Assembly (NCBI GenBank): GCA_035708205.1
Contig: DASSSY010000006.1
Coordinates: forward strand, 1 to 64,000
Origin: DASSSY01 sp035708205
Lineage (GTDB): Bacteria > Bacteroidota > Bacteroidia > Chitinophagales > Chitinophagaceae
DNA: 64,000 bases
Reading direction: 5' to 3'
In this document: one piece after another, positions 18,636 to 27,143 of the stretch
Layout of the letters: the number at the start of each line of letters is the position of its first letter
Numbering within the stretch: position 1 is the first letter of the stretch
Program-made: the position numbers and the translations under genes
The notes under the pieces: model-generated
Seen by the model: the letters and a program-made list of their open reading frames with translations, nothing else
Database searches by the model: none
Told to the model about the DNA's origin: nothing

Positions 18636-19493
18636 ATGGCTATAAATACACATACCAAACTGAAGCGTCCTGTCCGGCTGGTTCTTGGCTTAGGGCTCTG
18701 CACGTTGTTTATAGCCCTGGTGGTGCTGGCGTTTGCTCATCAGGAAAATAAGGTTATCAGGAAAACCGAATTACATGTTGTTAATCAAAACAGGATGGGC
18801 GTGCTTCAGAAAAAGACCCTGGAAAGCTGGATCTTTAAAAACCCGCAGATAAATGTGAGCGGTAAATCAAAGGATAAGCTTGATTTGAAGAAAATAGAAC
18901 AACAGGCGGAGCTGAACCCTTGGGTGGCTAATGCGGAAGTATATGTTGACAATGATGATGTCCTGCAAATAGATATTGCCGAACGTTATCCGTTGGCAAG
19001 GATATTCCGGTTTGACGGCCTGTCGTTTTACATGGACAGCTCTTTGGCTAAGATGCCGGTGATAAAGGGCAGTAGCTTTGCGATACCGGTTTTTACGAAC
19101 GTGGTCTATGGCGGGAGTGACAGTTTAAACCGGGCTTTGAATGCCAAGATCGCCTTTATGGCGGAATTAATTGGAAAAGATAGTTTTTGGAATGCCCAGA
19201 TCGAACAAATTGTGGTGCAGCCGGACCAGGATTTTGTATTGATACCGTTATTGGGCAAAGATCAGCAGATCATCTTTGGAGATACCAGTAATGCACGGGA
19301 AAAGCTGGATAATTTATTTGCTTTTTACACGCATGTTATCCCCAAGATCGGCTGGGATAATTATCGGAGGATCGATTTGCGTTTTTCCGGACAGATAGTA
19401 GCAGCCCCAACGTTGAACGTTACGCTGGCAAAGCCTGAGGATCCTTTGGAACAATCGACTCTTGAACGTAAGGATGATCATAAGAAAATTTAG
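18636..19493 (+). CDS. ftsQ: Cell division protein FtsQ
   Basis: A 285-residue bitopic protein with a short cytoplasmic tail, one membrane helix (LGLGLCTLFIALVVLAFA, about 17-34), then a POTRA-like domain (ELNPWVANAEVYVDNDDVLQ) and a beta domain, as in FtsQ/DivIB. It links the early divisome to FtsB/FtsL. Sequence conservation is weak; the place between murC and ftsA makes the call firm. Confidence 0.9.
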   Translation: MAINTHTKLKRPVRLVLGLGLCTLFIALVVLAFAHQENKVIRKTELHVVNQNRMGVLQKKTLESWIFKNPQINVSGKSKDKLDLKKIEQQAELNPWVANAEVYVDNDDVLQIDIAERYPLARIFRFDGLSFYMDSSLAKMPVIKGSSFAIPVFTNVVYGGSDSLNRALNAKIAFMAELIGKDSFWNAQIEQIVVQPDQDFVLIPLLGKDQQIIFGDTSNAREKLDNLFAFYTHVIPKIGWDNYRRIDLRFSGQIVAAPTLNVTLAKPEDPLEQSTLERKDDHKKI

Positions 19494-19519
19494 AAAATAA
19501 CGCTTAAACAGCATGGAGT

Positions 19520-21004
19520 ATGAAACATAATTTTGATTTTAACCGGGAACAATCCACTCAGCATAATATGAATCAAACACAAGAACAACCGATAATTGTA
19601 GGACTGGACATCGGGACCACAAAAGTCGTGGCGATTGCAGGCCGCAAGAATGAATATGGCAAGCTGGAGATATTGGGCCTTGGCCAGGCGGAATCCCTTG
19701 GGGTAACCCATGGTGTTGTCCTCAATATAGACCAGTGTATCCTGTCCATTAAGCAGGCTATCGAAAAATGCCTGTATTCCAATCCTAATTTGGAGATAAA
19801 GGATGTCTATGTAGGTATTGCCGGCCAGCATATCCGAAGTCATCAAACCAGGGGCGACCGGGTTCGATCTTTAACGGAGAACGAGATTACTAAAGAGGAG
19901 ATAGAATTGCTGATCCGTGACCAATCGAAAACCTATATCCCGGCGGGCGACCAGATTATTGATATTATTCCGCAGGATTACATTGTGGATAATATTCCTA
20001 ATGTAATGAACCCCGTGGGGATGAGTGGTGTGAAGATCGGGGCGAATTTTCATATTATTACCGGCGACCGGCATGCTATCCGGAATATTAAAAGATGCGT
20101 GGACCGCTCCGGCTTAAATACGCGGGACCTGGTCTTACAGCCTTTGGCTTCTGCGGCAGCGGTTATGAATGAGCAGGATATGGAAGCCGGTGTCTGCATT
20201 GTCGATATTGGCGGCGGCACAACCGATATGGCAGTGTTCTGCGACAATATGTTGCGTCATACGGCTGTCATTCCGTATGCCGGTACCAATATCACGGAAG
20301 ATATACGCTTAGGATTGGGCGTTTTAAGGTCGCAGGCGGAAGCCATGAAGAACCAGTTTGGCATGGCGCTTGCTGAGGAAGCCAATGCCAATGCCTACAT
20401 TACCATTCCCGGATTGCGCGGCATGCAGCCGAAAGAGATTTCCGTTAAGAACCTGGCCCATATTATACAGGCCAGAACTAAAGAGATTTTGGAGCATGTA
20501 TTGTACCATTTGAAGCAATTGAACCTGCATCATCGCCTGCACGGCGGCATCATCCTTACCGGTGGCGGCAGCCAACTCAAACACATCATTCAGCTGACGG
20601 AATACGTTTCGGGTATGGGCGCACGCATTGGCTACCCGGTGGAACATCTTGCCGGCGGATATGCCGAGGAATTACAACATCCGAAATACGCGACCTGTAT
20701 AGGACTGATCCTGCGGGGCTATTCCGATTTTGAAAAAGGAAAGCTGGATCTGGATGAAAGCAATAGCCTGGTTGAAAATGCGGCCGAACCGCTAACGGCG
20801 ACTTTTATAAAAGTGGAAGCACCGGCGGAGCCGGCCAGGGAAGCGGATTTATTTGATCAGCTGGAAGATATGACGGAACGACCTCAAAAGATAAAAGGCG
20901 TTAAAGAAAGTGCGAATCGCAGCAGGATGATAGAACGGGTGTTCAGCTCCATAAAAACTGAGTTCATGAAGTTGTTTGAAGAACCGGGAGATACAAAAAT
21001 ATAA
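19520..21004 (+). CDS. ftsA: Cell division actin-like protein FtsA
   Basis: The 494-residue actin-like ATPase has VGLDIGTTKVVAI near the N-terminus, CIVDIGGGTTDMAVF and GIILTGGGSQL. It tethers FtsZ to the membrane; a basic amphipathic tail (RSRMIERVFSSIKTEFMKLF) is the probable membrane helix. ATG 19520 has a GGAG ribosome-binding site 5 nt upstream. ATG 19568 is an alternative, closer to the conserved core but without such a site. It is followed directly by ftsZ. Confidence 0.95.
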   Translation: MKHNFDFNREQSTQHNMNQTQEQPIIVGLDIGTTKVVAIAGRKNEYGKLEILGLGQAESLGVTHGVVLNIDQCILSIKQAIEKCLYSNPNLEIKDVYVGIAGQHIRSHQTRGDRVRSLTENEITKEEIELLIRDQSKTYIPAGDQIIDIIPQDYIVDNIPNVMNPVGMSGVKIGANFHIITGDRHAIRNIKRCVDRSGLNTRDLVLQPLASAAAVMNEQDMEAGVCIVDIGGGTTDMAVFCDNMLRHTAVIPYAGTNITEDIRLGLGVLRSQAEAMKNQFGMALAEEANANAYITIPGLRGMQPKEISVKNLAHIIQARTKEILEHVLYHLKQLNLHHRLHGGIILTGGGSQLKHIIQLTEYVSGMGARIGYPVEHLAGGYAEELQHPKYATCIGLILRGYSDFEKGKLDLDESNSLVENAAEPLTATFIKVEAPAEPAREADLFDQLEDMTERPQKIKGVKESANRSRMIERVFSSIKTEFMKLFEEPGDTKI

Positions 21005-21090
21005 TGAGTTATTTAAAAATAAAATCAATTTCAAAACCCCTGCATTCGGGCGGACAGCGCAGGCCGGGATGCTCACAAAAATGAAATATT

Positions 21091-22773
21091 ATGATACAGT
21101 TTGAAAGTCCCAAGAATCAGTCGTCAATCATTAAGGTGATTGGCGTCGGCGGCGGCGGCGGCAATGCCGTTAATTACATGTATGGCCTGGGTATAGATGG
21201 CGTGGATTTTGTGGTCTGCAACACCGATTCCCAGGCGCTGACGCAAAGCGAGATTCCCAATAAGATCCAACTGGGGCCGCATCTGACCCAGGGTTTGGGT
21301 GCCGGCGCAAACCCGGATATTGGTCGTCAGGCGGGTGAAGAATCTATTGAGGACATTATCAAAATTCTCAAGGTAAAAACCCGTATGGCGTTCATTACCG
21401 CCGGTATGGGCGGCGGAACCGGAACAGGAGGGGCGCCGATTATTGCCAAAGTTTGTAAAGACCTGGATATTTTGACCGTAGGCATTGTTACCACGCCCTT
21501 TACCTATGAAGGCCGCAAACGGCTGAAGCAGGCGCAGGAGGGCATTGCGGCCATGCGGGAGCACGTGGATACTATTCTCATCATTTCAAATGATAAGCTA
21601 CGTCAGCAATACGGTAATTTACCGTTTACGCAGGCTTTTGCCAAAGCAGACAATGTGCTGGCCACTGCTGCTAAATGCATTACCGATTTGATCACGGTGG
21701 ACGGTAAGGTTAACCTGGACTTTAATGATGTCCAGACGGTCATGAAGAATGGTGGTGTAGCCATCCTGGGCAGCGCCCAGGCGGAAGGAGACGATCGTGC
21801 CAAAACAGCCGTTGTGGAAGCGCTGAATTCGCCATTGCTGAATGATAATGAAATTCAGGGAGCTAAGTGGATCCTGCTGAATGTCACTTCTGCCGCCGGA
21901 GATTTTGAGCATACCCTGGATGAATTAGAGATTATTCAGGCTTATGTACAGGAACAGGCCGGTAATACCTGTGATATCATTTTAGGCATGGGCCATGACC
22001 CGAATCTTGGAGAAAAGCTTGCGGTAACCATTATCGCGACCGGTTTTCAGCACCATGAGATCAATACCGAATTGCCGCCGTTAAAATCGCAGGAACCCGA
22101 AAAGGTTGTCGTGGCGTTGAACCAGGAAAACGCGCAGGAACTGGTGCAGGCGAAACCGGACAATATCATTGCTCAACAAACGGAAGACCCGATGGCCCCG
22201 AGGTTGCTCGGGGAAGGATCCATTGAACAGCCTGAACGGGTTGACGAGCCGCAGTTAAAAACCGCTTTTTCTCTTGAACTTCCACAAAGCCCTGCGGCCG
22301 ATCAACCGGAAGCCACTAAGGCAGTGAATGGCGTCAGCGCTCAGCAAAACAATGCGGTAAAACCTGAAAGGCAGCCGGAAGAAATGGAATTGGTCATTAA
22401 GAATACGATGCCCCAGGCTTCAGTTCAGCAAACGGCTCAAAGCTTTGAACCGTTTGCCGGCAGGACGGTACCTTCTTACACGATGTCCGAAAGGGAAAAA
22501 GAGGAACAGCGTATTTTTGAAGAGCAAAAACGAGCTTTGGAAGAAAGGGCCGAGCGCCTGCGCCGGATGAGCTTTAATTTCCAGAACAGGCAGTCCAGTG
22601 ACGAAATGGAGCATATCCCGGCCTATATGCGGCAGAATGTTAATATTGAAGAGTCTGCCCATTCTTCCGACAATTATCTTTCAGGATATTATGTGGAGGG
22701 AAAGGACGGCTCCTCAAAGGATGCCAGTATCCGTACCATTAATACTTTCCTGGACGGAAAAAAGCCGGATTAA
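21091..22773 (+). CDS. ftsZ: Tubulin-like division GTPase FtsZ
   Basis: The 560-residue protein has the FtsZ core: VIGVGGGGGNAVN, the GTP-binding GGGTGTGGAPI and the T7 loop (VNLDFNDVQTVM). After the core at about residue 330 comes a long, Gln/Glu/Pro-rich linker. A candidate C-terminal binding peptide, EHIPAYMRQNV, lies at about 507, yet the protein continues for about 45 residues to a second short motif, INTFLDGKKPD. FtsZ forms the division ring with FtsA. It is the last gene of the dcw operon; an intrinsic terminator follows at 22810. Confidence 0.96.
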   Translation: MIQFESPKNQSSIIKVIGVGGGGGNAVNYMYGLGIDGVDFVVCNTDSQALTQSEIPNKIQLGPHLTQGLGAGANPDIGRQAGEESIEDIIKILKVKTRMAFITAGMGGGTGTGGAPIIAKVCKDLDILTVGIVTTPFTYEGRKRLKQAQEGIAAMREHVDTILIISNDKLRQQYGNLPFTQAFAKADNVLATAAKCITDLITVDGKVNLDFNDVQTVMKNGGVAILGSAQAEGDDRAKTAVVEALNSPLLNDNEIQGAKWILLNVTSAAGDFEHTLDELEIIQAYVQEQAGNTCDIILGMGHDPNLGEKLAVTIIATGFQHHEINTELPPLKSQEPEKVVVALNQENAQELVQAKPDNIIAQQTEDPMAPRLLGEGSIEQPERVDEPQLKTAFSLELPQSPAADQPEATKAVNGVSAQQNNAVKPERQPEEMELVIKNTMPQASVQQTAQSFEPFAGRTVPSYTMSEREKEEQRIFEEQKRALEERAERLRRMSFNFQNRQSSDEMEHIPAYMRQNVNIEESAHSSDNYLSGYYVEGKDGSSKDASIRTINTFLDGKKPD

Positions 22774-22809
22774 ATTAATATTGGTTTTCATTTTATGGCC
22801 AATCCTGGA

Positions 22810-22840
22810 AAAGGCGCCCACAGAGGTGCCTTTCCTTTTT
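22810..22840 (+). terminator. Intrinsic terminator of the dcw operon
   Basis: AAAGGCGCC and GGTGCCTTT form a 9-bp stem with one G-U pair and a 6-nt loop, followed by TTTCCTTTTT, 37 nt after the ftsZ stop. Confidence 0.75.
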
Positions 22841-22877
22841 GTATTGAATCTGACAGTGTGTTTGACAGACATACAGT

Positions 22878-22940
22878 CATCACGAGCGATGCAATCTCCC
22901 CTGGCTACCTCCCCCCAACGTCCTCACGAGCGAAGCAATC
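22878..22940. repeat. REP-like palindromic repeats, left cluster
   Basis: Two degenerate copies of a repeat with core CGAGCGAAGCAATC (22878-22896, and 22921-22940 which matches well). The fuller copies further right read ATTGC-N7-GCAAT, a short palindrome. The second copy overlaps the stop codon of the GIY-YIG pseudogene. Confidence 0.6.
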
Positions 22941-23231
22941 ACCCATACCAGCCATCCGAAAGGTCTTTCCATTCCTGGTTGAAGTCATTAATTAATTTAA
23001 GCTTTTTAGCCCTGCTTCCGCCTTTCAATCTTTTTTCTTCAACAATAGCATCCATAATAGAACCAAATTCAGCAAAGTACATCAACCTATCACAATTATA
23101 CCTCGCGGTAAATGACGGGGATAAAACTTCTCTTTATGCCGGAGAACCCTTTGCCTGAGATTTGAAGTAACTCCGACATACAATACTGTTTTGTTTTTGT
23201 TCGTAAGGATATAAACATAGCCCTTTTTCAT
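22939..23231 (-). pseudogene. GIY-YIG nuclease-like gene, frameshifted
   Basis: Read on the minus strand from ATG 23231, the product begins MKKGYVYILTNKNKTVLYVG and continues VTSNLRQRVLRHKEKFYP, the start of a COG2827-type GIY-YIG protein. It then runs into a stop after LPRGIIVIG. In the neighbouring frame the family sequence resumes: SFTARYNCDRLMYF, GSIMDAIVEEKRLKGGSR, AKKLKLINDFNQEWKDL. A single missing base in a C-tract between FYP and SFT explains both halves. Full-length relatives are about 90-100 residues. It sits between two clusters of REP-like palindromes. An in-frame ATG at 23237 is also possible. The frameshift could be a real mutation or a homopolymer sequencing error. Confidence 0.7.
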
Positions 23232-23387
23232 GTGCATTCCTTTTAATCCTGAACGTTTCAATTACTCTGCTGTTCTCTATTTCAACAGATTGTATCTGTT
23301 TTTGCCGGTACTACTGCCTTTCAAATGACTCTTTTGTGTATTCCAACAAACAGTGGGTAATTCCTTGATCACCTCTTATCGGCAAAA

Positions 23388-23640
23388 CCATCGCAATGAC
23401 GGGTCAAATTGCGAGCCGTCCTCCGTTCGCCCTTGCAACTCTCCCCTCATTGCGAGTGTGCACCCACCCTCGTGAGCTTACCCTAACCGTGACCGCATGC
23501 ACTTGTCATTGCAAGAGAATCTCCCCTAAGCATCTCCACAAACGCCCCATAACGTGACTACGTGCATCCCGTCATTGCAAGCGAAGCGAAGCAATCTTCC
23601 AAACCATCCCACCAACATCATCGCGAGCGAAGCAATCTCA
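23388..23640. repeat. REP-like palindromic repeats, right cluster
   Basis: At least four more degenerate copies of the ATTGC(A/G)AGCGAAGCAAT type: an inverted partial copy near 23388-23420, partial copies near 23446-23458 and 23504-23520, a good copy at 23571-23597 with an internal GCGAA duplication, and a good copy at 23616-23640. The last covers the stop codon of the adjacent T9SS gene. No open reading frame is credible inside the cluster. Confidence 0.6.
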
Positions 23641-25524
23641 CGACCCTCGTCCCGCAATCACAAACTTCACATTCCCTTTCCTGCCGTTCTTACCCGTGAA
23701 CTGCATGATGTACATGCCCGGAGACAAGCGCCTGATATTAATCTCCCCGCCGTTGCGCACAGCCCCGGACATCAGTGTCCTGCCGCTCAGGTCTTTGATT
23801 TGGTAAGAAACCGTTTGGAAATTAGCGTTATTGCTTTTGAAATAAATTTTGTCCGATGCAGGATTGGGATATAGCATTGACGTTGCAACAACCTGTAAAC
23901 CACCTACTTCATTAAGACCGGTGGGGGGCAATGCGGGGCCTACAACCGGGCGCAACAGCAAAGCGCCGGGCAGCGCGGAAGGTTCCCAATAGCCATCGAC
24001 ATTGAAATAGCGATGATTGCCCCCCTCACGGTTGACATCCAGGCCGATATACAGTGAATCGCTGAAGCCTCCGGCCGATTGCATCAGGCCGATGTAGTAC
24101 ACACCTGTATCCATTGCTACGGCATCGTCAAAACGATAGGTGTGGAGCTTGTTGACGCTGTCCTGAAACTCAGGCAGGTAATAATCCTGCTGATAAATGA
24201 TCTGGTCGCTGCTGTTGCCGTTAATGGCAATACGCTTATAAACGATCAGCGAGAATTCCTTGTTATTAGAGGGCGGTACCGTTCTGGGGAAATAGATTGC
24301 TACGCCGCGAAGGGTGTCCTTTTTGTACAGGGCAAATTCAGTGGCCGTAATGCCGGGCGCGTCGGGTGCGACATGCAGGAAATAAGCTTTTTCGGCGCTG
24401 CCGTCGTCATAAGCAAAATAATTACTGAAATCCTGGATTTGCGTGATAGTATCGTTGGCGGAAGGTTCGTTGGGATAAACCGGCTGGGCAAAATATTTCG
24501 TCTGAAAGATCGCCCGGCCCCCGGAAGAAGACGGCGGAAAAAAGTTGCTGAATGCAAACATGCTGAATGCAGTGCTTTTTTGCTGATCCGGGGTAAAGCC
24601 TTGACTGGCGTTAGCGCTGCCGAAAGACGTGCCGGTCAGCAACTCTTTAGCCGAATAGCCATAGGAAATATTTGTGGCTGTGAGGCCGTTGTTCTTTAAA
24701 AATGCATGAATGCTGTCCGCTAAAAAGCGGCTGGGGTTGGTGCTGAACTGGCCATAAGGCATAGCTGTAAAATCATTCAGCAGATTGCTGCTGTTTTGAG
24801 TATAGGCAATGTCGCTGATACCGGTATCCTGGTAGGTTCTCTGGGCGTTCAGGTAAACATAGTCAACATTCCAGTTGCTGTTGCTGATGCCGTGTGTTGC
24901 CCGGTTGACAAAACGAAATGCAAACTGGTTGTTGAACAGGCCGGTATCTTTAACCGGTACCATGACCTGTTTAAAAATATTGATGCTGTCCCCGCCTGTG
25001 GACCATGCCCGGACCCATTGCCCGGTACTATTATAAAAGAACAGGATTAACGAATCTTCGGGCTTAGGCAGGTAACCGTTGCCCTGGGGTTCATAATAAA
25101 AGCTAAGCCATAAAGAATCTGCCGGCGTATAGGTACTTAAATCAATGGCCTGGCTGGTCAGGCTGTCGGCCCAAATCCTGTGGTTCGGTATTAAGCTGTC
25201 GTAAGGAATGGTCTGGTAATTATTGGCATCAAACACCGCAAATCCGCGGCTGAATTGATTGGCCGAAAGCGTGTTGGACAAATAAACCTGGTGGTCCCGC
25301 CATAAACTACTGTTAGGTTGGCTGCTTTCATCTGTAAAATCATCAAAGAATGGCAGGCTGAGGGTTGTGGGCTTTAACGCAATTGAGGAATGACCCTGCC
25401 CGTTTCTCATACCCGGCAAGGGTACGGCATATTCCTGGGCATGAACAGCAAAAGCCGGTAGCAGCCCACAACTCAAAGCTACAAGGAACAACAGAACTTG
25501 GTATTTTGGGACAGGATATTTCAT
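23638..25524 (-). CDS. Secreted protein with T9SS type A sorting domain
   Basis: From ATG 25524 the product is 628 residues with a clear signal peptide (MKYPVPKYQVLLFLVALSCG to HAQ). The longer frame to 25563 is rejected because the -7 promoter element lies within it. The C-terminal 80 residues are a type A T9SS sorting domain: YPNPASDKIYF, LSGRTLMSG, LSPGMYIMQF. The body is beta-rich, with aromatic and Asp/Ser-rich segments, and has no catalytic motif that I recognise. The family is exported through T9SS and anchored or released. Its stop codon lies inside a REP-like repeat, and its promoter abuts the AT-rich insert. Confidence 0.85.
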   Translation of the reverse strand: MKYPVPKYQVLLFLVALSCGLLPAFAVHAQEYAVPLPGMRNGQGHSSIALKPTTLSLPFFDDFTDESSQPNSSLWRDHQVYLSNTLSANQFSRGFAVFDANNYQTIPYDSLIPNHRIWADSLTSQAIDLSTYTPADSLWLSFYYEPQGNGYLPKPEDSLILFFYNSTGQWVRAWSTGGDSINIFKQVMVPVKDTGLFNNQFAFRFVNRATHGISNSNWNVDYVYLNAQRTYQDTGISDIAYTQNSSNLLNDFTAMPYGQFSTNPSRFLADSIHAFLKNNGLTATNISYGYSAKELLTGTSFGSANASQGFTPDQQKSTAFSMFAFSNFFPPSSSGGRAIFQTKYFAQPVYPNEPSANDTITQIQDFSNYFAYDDGSAEKAYFLHVAPDAPGITATEFALYKKDTLRGVAIYFPRTVPPSNNKEFSLIVYKRIAINGNSSDQIIYQQDYYLPEFQDSVNKLHTYRFDDAVAMDTGVYYIGLMQSAGGFSDSLYIGLDVNREGGNHRYFNVDGYWEPSALPGALLLRPVVGPALPPTGLNEVGGLQVVATSMLYPNPASDKIYFKSNNANFQTVSYQIKDLSGRTLMSGAVRNGGEINIRRLSPGMYIMQFTGKNGRKGNVKFVIAGRGS

Positions 25525-25531
25525 AAGCTTA

Positions 25532-25539
25532 CAAATATA
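25532..25539 (-). promoter_or_regulatory. -7 element TATATTTG of the T9SS gene
   Basis: On the minus strand TATATTTG matches TAnnTTTG and ends 7 nt before ATG 25524, so the transcript would be leaderless or nearly so. No well-spaced TTTG -33 element is visible. Confidence 0.5.
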
Positions 25540-25597
25540 GTCATCCGGGATGTTTTGCCGCATGTTTTTAACGTCAAAGAAAACATTCTATTGCCTA

Positions 25598-25633
25598 AAA
25601 AAATACTTTCCGAAACAAGAAAGCTCCGGAAAG
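25598..25633. repeat. Left 36-bp direct repeat of the AT-rich insert
   Basis: Identical over 36 bp to 27252-27287. It contains the inverted arms CTTTCCG and CGGAAAG around a 14-nt loop, with an A-run on one side. On the minus strand that reads as a hairpin followed by a T-run. Confidence 0.85.
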
Positions 25634-25710
25634 GATAGTCAACAGGCATTGAGAAGCAGTCGACAAGTTTGTCATTTTCTATATTCATATAAAGGTTTAG
25701 ATGAAATTCC

Positions 25711-25718
25711 TATTTTTG
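25711..25718 (+). promoter_or_regulatory. -7 element TATTTTTG of the insert operon
   Basis: TATTTTTG fits TAnnTTTG and ends 17 nt before ATG 25736, supporting that start over the longer open frame from 25550. The nearest upstream TTTG (25668) is too far away to be a normal -33 element. Confidence 0.4.
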
Positions 25719-25735
25719 TTAAACATTACTTATCC

Positions 25736-26722
25736 ATGTTTACACAAGACCCATTGAAAATAGAGAAAATTCAAGAAAGAATTGTATTGCTAAATAATGT
25801 AATGCGGTTAATAGCCGAAAATAATAGCAACATTGTATCAGCTAAGGATAAGTTGTTGGAATATTGCAATATTTATGCTGAAATTGTTTACCTTATTTGT
25901 CCTAAAGATCGTTCTGGATGTTTAAAAAATCTTTTAAAACCGGAAATTGATTTGTCGTGTGATAAAATATTTAATGCGCATTTGTTGGCTTCTGGGAAAT
26001 ATATAAAGGATTTAAGAACACGATTGGATAACGATGAAGTTAAAGACATTAAAATCGAGCGAACAAGAATCTTTTTTGATTTTTTACCTTTACTTAAAGA
26101 AATTAATAAACGGTATCCTGTAGAAGGGTTGGTTTTGCAATCTGGTAAAAGACAAATGCAAATGAGCGCTAAAACTGCTAGATATACAGCTTTGAATATT
26201 TTCCAAGGTAGATTTGGAGACACAAGTAATTATCCATATTTTACTTATTTCTATTCTATATTTGCGATTCGTCAAGCACTAGAATTAGCAGGTAATGAAA
26301 TAATTGGCTTGGATTTTATTCGAAATAGTAAAAATGAGCACATCCACCACTTCAAACTACCATGGGAATTTCTTAAAGAAAATAGTTCTAACAAATTTGT
26401 CAAATTGCCTTCTAACCTTAATCCTACGGATGTAATATTGGTTATTGATTGGGCTAATTCTTTTACACACGAAGGATGCGATAGCCGCTGCTATGTGGTG
26501 TTTGAAGGATTAATGGTAGTAGATCGTGTATTTCAATACCAGACTAAAGAAGTTACTACTCGGGAAGGGGAAACAGAGAATGTTAGAGAATGGAGTATTG
26601 TTATTTATGACTATGCTAAATTGAAAGCCGCGTTTGAGAAATATCTTCAAAAACAGAAGCGTAAGGAGCTACCAACGGCTGTATGGAAGAATAATGAAAA
26701 ATTAGCAACAGTGTTAAATTGA
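25736..26722 (+). CDS. Unrecognised protein of the AT-rich insert (possible HEPN-like motif)
   Basis: I do not recognise the family. The 328-residue product from ATG 25736 is soluble, rich in Lys, Asn and Ile, and mostly helical in appearance in its N-terminal half. The stretch YFYSIFAIRQALELAGNEII is followed by LDFIRNSKNEHIHHFK, giving R196-x5-H202. An R-x4-6-H motif after a helix is known from HEPN ribonucleases, but one motif is weak evidence. A beta-rich C-terminal part (DVILVIDWAN, CYVVFEGLMVVDRVF) follows. No signal peptide or membrane helix is seen. Codon use is AT-rich compared with all neighbours. It leads a three-gene cluster inside direct repeats. An accessory or defence role is an inference from context only. 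Confidence 0.7.
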   Translation: MFTQDPLKIEKIQERIVLLNNVMRLIAENNSNIVSAKDKLLEYCNIYAEIVYLICPKDRSGCLKNLLKPEIDLSCDKIFNAHLLASGKYIKDLRTRLDNDEVKDIKIERTRIFFDFLPLLKEINKRYPVEGLVLQSGKRQMQMSAKTARYTALNIFQGRFGDTSNYPYFTYFYSIFAIRQALELAGNEIIGLDFIRNSKNEHIHHFKLPWEFLKENSSNKFVKLPSNLNPTDVILVIDWANSFTHEGCDSRCYVVFEGLMVVDRVFQYQTKEVTTREGETENVREWSIVIYDYAKLKAAFEKYLQKQKRKELPTAVWKNNEKLATVLN

Positions 26723-26762
26723 AAATGAGTAGGAATGTATAAATTGATTTAAAATAATAATA

Positions 26763-27143
26763 ATGGGATATAATAATTTACAACAAATACCGCCTTTAGA
26801 AATTGAAATCGAGCATCCATTAGAGGAAGTAAAACAAGCGATGAAATTAGTTTATAAATTCTCTTATAGAAACTCATATACACCAGTTTCACAAAACGAA
26901 GATTTTGGAGTTTATAAATTTCGCTATAGTGGCGGTACAAAATATGGAATAATGATGGGTGCAGAGGTGACTGTAACCGTCACTAAAGCCTCGGACTCGA
27001 CAACAAAAATAAACATTACATCGCTTAATGGGTCAGCGTCTGTTACAGGTGGTGGTGTTGATGTCGCGAGTCGGTATATTAGCGACCGTCAGGATGGCTT
27101 TCTATCAGGACTTGCAAGGCTCTTAAAAGTAGTAACGATATGA
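26763..27143 (+). CDS. Small beta-rich hypothetical protein of the insert
   Basis: The 126-residue product (MGYNNLQQIPPLEIEIEHPL) is not recognised. After a short helical segment (EEVKQAMKLVYKF) it has alternating beta-type stretches (FGVYKFRYSGG, GAEVTVTVTK, TKINITSLNG). It ends in a Gly-rich, mildly hydrophobic stretch, SGLARLLKVVTI. No signal peptide is visible. It starts 40 nt after the preceding insert gene. Its stop codon overlaps the start of the next small gene as ATGA, which suggests translational coupling. Confidence 0.65.
   Translation: MGYNNLQQIPPLEIEIEHPLEEVKQAMKLVYKFSYRNSYTPVSQNEDFGVYKFRYSGGTKYGIMMGAEVTVTVTKASDSTTKINITSLNGSASVTGGGVDVASRYISDRQDGFLSGLARLLKVVTI

Noticed and set aside
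22598..23158. 186-codon plus-strand open frame running from inside ftsZ into the repeat region
   Set aside because: It overlaps the end of ftsZ in another frame and then covers the dcw terminator, repeats and GIY-YIG pseudogene antisense; no family-like sequence.
22878..23640. CRISPR-like array of repeats
   Set aside because: Repeats are degenerate, irregularly spaced, present in both orientations and palindromic; no cas genes are nearby.
25550..25735. N-terminal extension of the insert's large protein
   Set aside because: It would begin outside the insert, read through the left direct repeat and include the -7 promoter element; ATG 25736 is better supported.
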